Source: Balamuthia mandrillaris (taxonomy: Eukaryota > Discosea > Longamoebia > Balamuthiidae). Taken from it: 64,000 nucleotides of DNA. The stretch lies in NCBI GenBank assembly GCA_031835245.1, contig JAVKOQ010000014.1, positions 271,001 through 335,000 of the forward strand. Direction: 5' to 3'. Position numbers and translations under genes: made by a program. The notes beneath the pieces were generated by a model. It was not told the DNA's origin and did no database searches. It saw only the letters and a program-made list of their open reading frames with translations. Positions 54,443-64,000 of this stretch are shown here, in pieces (the stretch's first letter is position 1; each line of letters opens with the position of its first letter).

Positions 54443-57400
54443 TTAACCCAACCAACCTATTTTGGTTTGTCCTCCGTCTGAAGTTGGCCCGTTCGCCGAA
54501 AGAAACACCATCTTTCTGGCCGGTAATGGCTGTTGTGACGCGTTGATTGCTGTCTCGCAGGTGGCTCTCACTCTGCCTCTGCTACTTTGACTTTCCAATT
54601 TGTCCAACACCGCTGTTGCAGCCCCTGTTCTACCTCCGCTTCCCCCTCGCCCCCGACCAGAAGGATACTTTCGTTTTCGTCCTCCTCCTCTTGCTCTGCT
54701 TGCACGAGTTGTTCCACCTCTTCCTCGTTTTCTGTTCGTGTCAGAGTGTAAAACTGGAGCGGTGGTCGCAGCTGACGCAGTGGAAGAAACAGGCGTCAAT
54801 TTCCTTTTGAAGTTCGTTTGTTTGGGCCAAGAGGAATATGGTGATGGTTGTACTGTTTGTTGAGGTGTGGGTACAGTCGTCATCGTAGTAATGGCCGGGA
54901 TGTTGGTCGTGGTATTAGCCACAATGAAAGGTGTTGCCGGAGGAACAATTGATTGCAGTGTTGTATCTTTTCTTAACGTCTCATGATCGTCTTCCAGAGC
55001 ATTTACTATCCTATGAAAACGTTCCTGTTGTTTCAGAGAGAGAGAGAGAGAGGGAGAGAGAGAGAGGGAGAGAGTGAGAGAGAGAGTTGTTGAAAAGAGG
55101 AACTTTGCCAATTTTTAAGAAATCACCAACGCACCAAGAGTTCTGAGGCTATGCTGGGATATCTTTGCATTCGGATCTGAGGCGCAGGAAACAATAAACA
55201 TTCACGTAGAGTTGAGTGGTGAAGTAAGGATTGAGCTATATAGGGTGTTATCATAGGAAAACTTGCAAGAAAGCGTTCATGCTGTTTTACAACAAGTCAG
55301 CCACTCAGTTAATCCATTACTCAAAAACAAGTGCAGTTAAGTAGCGTACAAATGACTCTTGTGATGGAACCTGATCCACAAAAAGCGCATGTTAGTGGAG
55401 AGAGAGAGCAAAATTATATAAAAATTAAAATACCATAGAAGAACAGGAGTTCGCCGTGGTGTCACACGCCATCCTTATGAAGCTGGCTGTTTCGTCTCTG
55501 TCGAATGAATAGCGTATCATTACAGTACACTTCAATCCAATACAAAAGGTAGCCAGCCCTGTTGTTAGCTCTTGGGCTTGCATCAAGTTTTCTACACTGC
55601 TGTTGATGATGAAAAGGCTATGTCGGTTTTCAAAGTTTGAAAGGTAACTAATCAACAAGAAAGACCTTGGAGAGGATACGAACCTGGTTGTGGTGTCGAT
55701 GTAGTTTGTTACAACTAACCAACACCTTTCAAAGCATTTTTGGCTGCACTCTATGGACAAATAATCAGCGATGGCATCAAAGGAATCCGCCAGTTCTGCT
55801 GTAGATACAAGAATCATCGCCATTTTTTCGTTAAGCAAAATGTCGGTTACAGAGGAGGAAAGCGTTCGTTCCACAATGTGAATGTGGTGATCCCTTTGAA
55901 GAAGTATAAGGAGCTCTTGATCCTGCAATACACGTTCGCCAACAATAATCGTGGTAGGAGTTGGAGCGGTGTTGGCGTCGGCAGCTGGCTGAACGGGAGC
56001 TTGCCTTGCATACAGAGATAATCCTTTAAGTAGCGTTTCCGGGAATTGATGATGGAACAGTTGGTAGACGGTTAAAGGTTGTAAAGAGTCAGAACCATCT
56101 TCCTTTCGAATCCCATAATGACTCCTATTACGAAAAATTGGTCACGGCATGTTAACAAACGAACAAGAAGGACAGGGACAAGAATACAACCTCAAGATAT
56201 TAACCCAAGCTTTGCTCATCTCCACAGATGGATCACTTTCGCTCATCAAACTAACCTTCATTCGTACAAAATGGAGATGGGTTCCAGAGAAGACATCTTC
56301 CAAAAAGGCTGGGGTAAGTCGTAGTACACCATCTCCAAACTCTATCACGAGGTCAAACCACTGCCAGAGGAATTGGTCGTCATCACATTGGACTAAAGCA
56401 GCACTGGTGGCTAAGAAACAATTGTAATGCGTGACGTTCATGCTATGGAGAAAAGTAATGTCGCTTAAAACCAGGAAAAATCGTTTTGCCTCAGAAAGAA
56501 GGTTACCTGTTTGGTGGTTCGAAAGAAAGGTGAAGAGATGGTATTCGACTCAAATATTCGCTTAAGTGTTCGAGGTCATTGGTATGTTCAGCAACGATTA
56601 ACGCGCGAGTAAAGGATAGGTCCGCAGTTTTCTTGAGTAGCCGTTGAATAAGCAACGAAGAGCAAGATGGGTTAGGAACAACTCCTGCTTCGACTTGTTT
56701 CGAGGTATCTTGCATCATGCTGCACACGGAGCGGAACATATCTGTTGAGAGTTGATGAGACAAAAGAAAAGAAATACACGTTGAGTATGACGTACGAGCG
56801 AGGGCCTCATCAAGACAAGCAGCAGAGGTAGAGTCAATAAAGAATGAGGCAGCTTCTATCAAACCAAACTTAAGCAAGCGTTCACGCGTGTGAGTGATTA
56901 CATAGAGTTGAGATAGCAGTTGCAAAGAAGCTTCCAGCTTTGCAACATCGGTAAATGCTGAATCATAAGAATTGAATTATCAATAAGCAGAAGGAGGAGA
57001 GCGAGCGAGGAAGCGAGAAAGAGCGAGAGAGTGAGAAAGATCTACTCTGAGATTTCAGTCGGTTGTTTAGTTGTTGGTCTGTTTCTTCGATTTTCTGTTG
57101 CACTTCCGCTGCCGATGGAACATGATACAACGGAGGCCATCCCAGTAATGAGTTTCCCCTAACCAGCAAAAGGAGCGAGTCTCTAATTTCGTTTAAAGAC
57201 GAGTAAATCGTGCTAATTGGTTCTGTATAAAACAAACAATAAGATAACAAGCGCAAGAATAAAGGAAGAGAGGGTCCACACCAGTAACCTCTAGCTCCAC
57301 AGTAGTACAGGTGGTAAGATAGGGCCTGACATCTGCGTCATCAACTGTCCGAAGTATAATTTGCTCTAAAGAATAGGCGGACACCAGCCCAAACATCTCT

Positions 57401-60341
57401 TCGTTTGTTCGTGCAGGATACCGAGACAATGCCAGGATCCGTTTCTTGTTAAAGGGCGCAAGTGTGGATTTCGCCAAGTGCCTAATGAGAGAGCTGCAAG
57501 CTCCGGCTTCCATGCCAACAGAATCGAAGATCGCGAAAGACAACTTCTGGAATAGTTCTCTTCGGGACAAGAATTTTTTAGCGAGGGGAAAAAAAAACGC
57601 AAGAGGGAGAAATTACCTATGCGCACGGACTGTTTCTTCTAGAATATCGGGTTCAAGGAACAAAAGGGCTGATTTGTCTTTAGAACTGTTGGAAAGGCTT
57701 TCAAGCTCTTTTGCAGTCCTTAGCACCACCATCTTGTTGGTCTCGGCTTTTGCACAATACAGCTTATGGTAGTGATAAGCGTGTTCTAGGCTACGCCTGT
57801 CAGCACTGGTCCATAAGACAAGCACTTTGGCAAAGGAGAGGTAGTTGTATATGAGAAGGGAAGTGATTGGATAAGGACAAAGCGCTGGTGGAAGCACCAA
57901 CAAACTGTTCATTCTTCGTACTTCCTCCACTATATTAAGCTATTTTCGATGGAGACGGCTGTTAACAGGGTCGTATTGAAGAATAGGAGATTGAAGAAAG
58001 CTGAAGAAAACCTGAAAGTCATAGAGTTTGCTTCCAGAAGGATACGCCAAAGTGAACTGCTTTTCCCACAAATCAGACACAACTTTCTCTACTGACTCTA
58101 CAGAATGAGATCACCCAAACAAAACAAGTTCAATGTGAGCATCAATCCACAACTATGTTAAATGTTGAATTTGAAAGAGCATTAAATTACCAACGCCACG
58201 TGTTTTCATAAAATCGTCCAATGAAGCCTATGGTGTACATTGGGTTAGATATGAATCCAAGTGATAGGCTAAGTTCTAAGTACCGAAAGCTTTGGCACAA
58301 CTTGCTTCAGCTCAAGCTTTTGGCGCTTCGATGGTGAGATGTAGGTTCTGGAGTCCACAACAACCCTCTCTCCTTCGTCCGGTATGTCTTTATATATTTC
58401 TGGGACGTTGATGGGTTGGACTTCGGGATGATACTGACTGTTTTCCTTCTGACGATTCTCAACATAAGCTTCTAGATAGATTTTTGCTTCTAAAAACATT
58501 ACCTGGTGTTGTGGGGGAGCTATATCCAGCAGTTTCTCGAATTGCTCTATCGAAGGTAACGAGTCCAGCATGGAGTGAAACTTGCAGGCAGCTCCAATTC
58601 CGTCTTCATCACGTAATATTGTACAGTCGGCCATAACCTGGCTTAGAAAAGCAATGTCCTAATATAAAAGTAAATACGAGGGTGAGTAAAGCAACAACAC
58701 CTTTCACCTTGCGTTGTGCACAAAAAACCTACTTCTTCAAGCTCTTGACAACGCAACGCGAAACCAATTGGTACACCATTCAGACCGCATTCCAGGTACT
58801 CGGGCTCATGTATCCTGTCTGCAAAGGAATGGCCTGCATGAGAGCGTTAGTAAGTTGGACTCACTAGTTGCTCACAAAAACGTACCAGGCGACGACAACT
58901 CTTCCGTTCCGTAGGATTCAGCAGGTCCGTTTGCTTTCTCAAGTTTTATCTCTTGTCCGTTTGGTGATGGCATTATTGTGTTCTCCAAAGAGGTTGCCCA
59001 ACCCACAGCATGAGCTGGAGGCAAGCGGATTTCGAGACTACGAAGAGGTTTGGAGCAGGTAACTGAGGTAAGAGCACAAAGGAAGTATTTTGGCCAAAAG
59101 GAGGAGGGGCTAATGCCATCCTTGCATTGGATGGTGGGGACAGGAAAGGTGGCGATGGTGTCATCGGAAAAGTGTATCTGCTCATCCCATAACCGGTTTA
59201 TGAACGTCGCTGCTTCTTCTTTGAACGATTCAGGTGGCGCAAGGTCGATGATGGATTGCCTGTTTGGTTGAATGCGAACGGGTGGCTGCGAGGCGAGATG
59301 TTTTTCCAGAATGATTGAAGTCCTTGAATGTGTACAGGGTAACCCGGAAGTAGGCAAGACCGGAACCTCAAAGGCGGAGATGCAGAGATTTACTATCAAG
59401 ATGATATGGTTAAATGTATCGTTTCTATCATTAATGGCGAAGTGAAGGGGGTATTTGGTACCGGGTTGACGAGAGAGTTCACTAGAAATGTTCTCGTAGA
59501 CCTCAAACTGACCACTCAGAGATGGAGAAATAGAATATAATGGTACTTCATATAGCTGTCCGTATGATTGTTGGAATAAATGTAGTTTTGTAGGAACTAA
59601 AGCACATTTAGTATCAACGGGCAAGAAGAATAAAAGAACACAAACCTTCACACTCATCGCTCAGTAAAGAGAGGGGATAAGAATGCTTAGAGACGTTGCA
59701 GATCTCTTTATAACTGTCTGTTGGCACGAGTTGAGATCTGTCTACGAAACGTCTTTCCTCGAAAATCGTACAGGGTGGCTTGCCTTCAGTTGTTTCGGAC
59801 TGGTATTTTCCCTTTAAGCATGCTCTGGAGGAAACACTAAGCACCTGTAAAGCTTGAGAAAGTTCTTCCTCGCATCGCTGCATGTTTGGACTTCGGCGAG
59901 ACATGGTATCATACAGGTGAGGTAGGGTGTGCTCCAACATACTTTGTACACAACTTTAGCGATTTTGAAAGGACGAAGAAATAGAGACAGGAAAAGAAGA
60001 GAACACAACAATGCGTACTCATCAGGAAGTTCAGCATTGCCCATGGCAAGAGGGACGCTTGAATGGTGAATAGAGCCCAGAACAGCGAATGCCATAACGG
60101 ACGCTTGGTAGCTTAGCTCTTCAAGAATAGGCATGACAACCGACTCTAGGGCAATATCTCGCGTGTCGATAGCCCAGCCGTCAATGATGAGGTCTAATGG
60201 GGTTTCTCGCTCTCCACCTTCGTCGTACAAGGAAACATCGGGAAGATCGCGCTTTCCAAAGAGTTCAATCTCGAGTTTCCACTCTATTTCTTCAAACTGC
60301 GTATCAGCAACACAGTTTTTTGAGAGAAGAGAGAGAAGAGG

Positions 60342-60388
<47 letters not shown>

Positions 60389-60621
60389 CAGAAGCAGGAA
60401 AAGGGTAAACGGGAACAATAGAGAGAGAGGCGTAGAGAAAAAATGGGGATGGAACCGTTTGACTTAAGTAGTGGCTCGTAACTTTGGGTTTTTTGAAGGT
60501 AATGAGGGTTGAAGCCTCCCTCAAAAGCGAAGTCATTTGGGACAGGGAACAACCGCACACGGGACAAAGCTACTGCAAGTTCTTGCGCCTTACAGTCATG
60601 ATAGTCTGTTGATTGAAAGAG

Positions 60622-60667
<46 letters not shown>

Positions 60668-60867
60668 AAGAGAAGAGAAGAGAACGATGAAGAGAAGAGA
60701 AGAGAAGAGAAGAGAAGAGAAGAGAAGAGAAGAGAAGAGAACGATGAAGAGAAGAGAAGAGAACGATGGAGAGAGAGAGAAAGAGAAGTTAAGGCTTTGA
60801 GGAGGCGGTAGAGGAACGAGTGAAAGAGCCTTGCTCGCAAACCTTTTCGAAAGTATTTCAGCCTCAT
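54443..60867 (-). CDS. SHOC1: SHOC1/ZIP2-like meiotic crossover protein
   Basis: Long gene with about 15 short exons. Start ATG at 60867 (MRLKYFRKGLRARLF). Exon 2 adds DYHDCKAQELAVALSRVRLF then PVPND, like the DY...L..LPVP start of plant SHOC1. A helical middle follows. Near the end is an XPF-like nuclease fold: TIIVGERVLQDQELLILLQR, HIHIVERTLSSSVTDILLNE, AMILVSTAELAD, FERCWLVVTNY. A helix-hairpin-helix-like exon follows: HERFLASFPMITPYIAQSLL then HHSTLRECLL. The GDxxxER-K catalytic signature of XPF is degraded, as in SHOC1/Zip2, which pair with an ERCC1-like partner in class I crossovers. The C-terminus (54443-55028) is Thr/Pro then Arg/Gly-rich. Some middle joins are not individually verified. 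Confidence 0.62.
60341..60388 (-). repeat. (CT)n tract in a SHOC1-like intron
   Basis: GA on the plus strand. A second tract is at 60622-60664, followed by AGAGAAG-type repeats with ACGATG breaks up to about 60785, all within the first intron. Confidence 0.9.
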
Positions 60868-61125
60868 CTCCCTCTCCACCGCTACGCCAAGCTCCGCTAC
60901 CTGCGCTGGGTGTGTGCCGCGCGCTACCTTTTCTTATGCTACTTCTTGCCAACCCAAAAAAGAAAGAAAAAACAACAAGGCGCCGTGTCATTGTGTCTTT
61001 CGTAGCGCTCCTTCTCGCAGCGAGACTTCCCTGCTGCTTGGGTGGAGAAATAGGGGATAGTTGGACGGAGAAAAAAAGGCGGGAAAAAATAGAACACTCT
61101 TTTTTTTTTTCCTGGTTTTTCCGTT

Positions 61126-61168
<43 letters not shown>

Positions 61169-61445
61169 CTCTCATATGCTGCTATGGCTGGCAATGTGCA
61201 CCAAAACGCAGTGTCGTGACCATGCTGGGCTTCTAGGAGGTGCTTTCTTTGTTTGCGAGCTATCCTTCTTCTTGCTCGGCTGTTTTTTTATTATTTTTGT
61301 TGAGGTTGGGCAACTTGGGGAAAAGAGGAGCACTAAAAGCGCAAATGAACGAGGCAGAGCCCATGTTCTGGTGCTTCATGCGCCACGACTGGAAACATCC
61401 AACGTACGTATACACCAAAGAAACAACGAACGAACGAAAAGAGAA
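60868..61445. promoter_or_regulatory. divergent region SHOC1-like / P450
   Basis: 578 bp with (CT)n at 61129-61173. A good donor is not obvious, so a 5' UTR intron of the P450 is only possible. No gene seen. Confidence 0.4.
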
Positions 61446-63152
61446 ATGGTGCTCTTTTCACTTGAAATCTGGCTGGCTCTTGCTTTAGTATTGCTGGCAT
61501 GGGCCTTCTGGACCGCCCAATGGAGACCCTCCGGCTCTCCTCCCGGTCCCTACCGGCTTCCTCTACTGGGCAACCTCCTTTCCCTCGGTGGGTCGCCTCA
61601 CCTCAGACTTCGCGCCATGGCATGCCGCTTTGGGCCGATCTTCTCCCTTCAACTGGGCTGTCGCTTCGCGGTTGTGCTGTCGGATTCGGAGGTCATCACG
61701 GAGGCTCTGCAGAGGAAAGGCACCAAGACAGCGGGGCGTCCTTCCTTTCGTCTCTTCGAGGTGGTCAGTCAGGGAGAAGACATGGCCATGGTTAGTTATG
61801 GTTAGTCCATTCGTCCTTCCCTTTTATATTGCCTTGTGTGTCGTTTTGACTAACCGTTTAAACAAAAAGGGGTGCAATGGAGAATACTTCGCAAGTTAGC
61901 TCATGGTGCATTGTTCAACAGAGCACGCATTGCTGAGGCTGAACCTGCCATCCTCACTCAGGTCTCTCACCTGCTTCGCCACTTTCACAACCACTCAACG
62001 ATAACAACAGAACAAAAGGAAGGGGCAGCACAACCTTCAAATAAGGAGGAAAGGGCAGCTTTCTATCCTCACGCTTTGCTCAAACGTTTCGGCATGAGCG
62101 TCATTGGCAGCCTCACCTTCGGTCGTGACCTTTTCGAGGCACCAGAACAAGACTTTGTACGTTTGCAACAGGGATTTGACTTTCTTTTCAAAGTAGGCGG
62201 CACTCCCGATCCTGCCGATTACTTTCCTTCTCTAGCCGGAGTGCTGCCCAACACAACACTGAAGAAGGTGAAGTCCATAGGCTCTTCCGTTCTCGCTTTG
62301 TTGGAAGGGTCGCTTGCGGACCATAAGAAGAAGCTCGATCCACATCATCCCAAAGACTTTGTGGATCAGATTCTCATTCATCGTGAGAAAGACGAAGTGA
62401 AAGAGAAGGAGTCGTTCTTGGATGATGCACGATGCTCGAAGCTGTTGTTTGACTTGTTCACTGCCGGAACGGATACTTCCTCTACTGTCATCGAATGGTT
62501 CTTGGCCTTTATGTGTTGCTTTCCTGAAGTTCAACGCAAGATACACGCCGAGTTGGATGAGAAGATAAAAGGGAGAAGAAACGGAGAAGATGAAAAAGGA
62601 GAAGAGGTTATGGTAAAGCTGAAGGACAAGAAGGAATTGCCCTACTTATCGGCTGCATTATTGGAGGCGTTAAGGTTTCGTCCACCAGCCATTCTTTCAT
62701 TGCCGCATGTTGTCATGGAAGAAGTCCAAGTTGCTGGTTACGTCCTTCCCAAAGGAACTCTCATCATTACCAACTTGTTTGCCGCTATGGTACTTTTTTC
62801 TTCCTGTTATCTTCATTTTATTTTTTTTGTGCTTTGGTGATTGATGTTGGGTGAATAGATGGATGAGAAGATATTCGAGCAGCCAGAGAAGTTTGTGCCG
62901 GAGCGGTTCTTGGAGGATCCACAGCTGGATGAAAAGGTCATCGCCTTTGGGGTTGGCCCAAGGCAATGCCCAGGCATGCTCCTCGCAGAGGCGGAGCTCT
63001 TTCTCGCCATCGCCAACTTGATGCTGCGGTTTAGCTTCGTTGCCGCTTCTTCTTCGAAATACGAAAAGCAGGCAGAACCTTCGTTGGACGGCGTGTTTGG
63101 ATTAACGTTGCAGCCAGCCCCATTTCCGATTCGTGTGCTTGCCAGGGAATAA
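61446..63152 (+). CDS. cytochrome P450
   Basis: Exons 61446-61800, 61870-62789 and 62859-63152 total 1569 nt, giving 522 residues. An N-terminal membrane anchor (SLEIWLALALVLLAWAFW) is followed by PPGPYRLPLLGNLLSLG. The first junction gives YGVQWRILRKLAHGALF (C-helix WxxxR). I-helix: LFTAGTDTSSTVIEWF. K-helix: LLEALRFRPP (ExxR). Heme loop: FGVGPRQCPGMLLAEAELF (FxxGxRxCxG). All catalytic elements are intact. It resembles ER-bound CYP2/CYP5xx-type class II enzymes; the substrate cannot be inferred. Confidence 0.95.
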
Positions 63153-63183
63153 GAAAATAAGCGATTAATTGAATCAACAGAGA

Positions 63184-63240
63184 TAAGAGAGACAGAGACA
63201 GAGAGACCGAGACAGAGAGAGGGAGAGGGAGAGAGCGAGA
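63184..63240 (+). repeat. GA-rich tract
   Basis: Imperfect AGAGAC/GAGA repeats between convergent P450 and malic enzyme genes. Confidence 0.8.
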
Positions 63241-63297
63241 TGAAAAAGAATGAGGTATGCCAGAGGTTGATGAGAGAAACGCTTCTTCGTTAAATAA

Positions 63298-64000
<703 letters not shown>

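Overview
The window is nuclear DNA from an intron-rich, gene-dense unicellular eukaryote. Most genes carry several short GT-AG introns, and neighbouring genes lie tens to a few hundred bases apart. Core eukaryotic families are present: SF3A1, SmD2, eL15, eL32, SUMO, AP-5 zeta, DPM2, a USP deubiquitinase and tRNA-Thr. The mix of a Zn2Cys6 transcription factor, a fungal/plant-type Na+/H+ antiporter, an RlmN homologue and a meiotic SHOC1/ZIP2-like gene would fit an amoebozoan (Balamuthia-like), but this is a guess from gene content. I cannot fix the species from sequence alone.

Layout, left to right. 1-13 kb: 3' end of an unidentified gene, RlmN (-), eL32 (-), SF3A1 (+), a lipase with C-terminal EF-hands (+), a YCII-domain protein (-), a dual-specificity phosphatase (-) and an SLX9-like ribosome biogenesis factor (+). 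13-27 kb: AP-5 zeta (-), SmD2 (+), eL15 (-), DPM2 (+), a PH-HMA fusion protein (-), ISCA2 (+), RMDN (+), a METTL-type methyltransferase (-), an arrestin-fold protein (-) and SUMO (+). 27-43 kb: two tandem four-helix membrane proteins (-), an SDR oxidoreductase (+), a riboflavin synthase-RibD fusion (-), a Zn2Cys6 regulator (-) and a long Ser/Glu-rich protein (-). 43-64 kb: a USP25/28-like deubiquitinase (+), an orphan exon (+), a transposase-like ORF (-), two identical tRNA-Thr genes, an Na+/H+ antiporter (+), a SHOC1/ZIP2-like gene (-), a cytochrome P450 (+) and the 3' part of malic enzyme (-).

The genes are not one pathway. Small functional groups are visible: splicing (SF3A1, SmD2), ribosome production (eL15, eL32, SLX9), ubiquitin/SUMO (USP, SUMO) and riboflavin synthesis (two or three enzymes in one polypeptide). 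The most notable items are the RibE-RibD fusion, the PH-HMA fusion, the duplicated membrane-protein pair sharing a palindromic upstream element, the transposase-like ORF abutting an orphan exon, and a strong strand bias of intronic pyrimidine repeats. Exon joins were worked out by hand from splice sites, reading phase and family motifs; where I could not resolve an end I say so.
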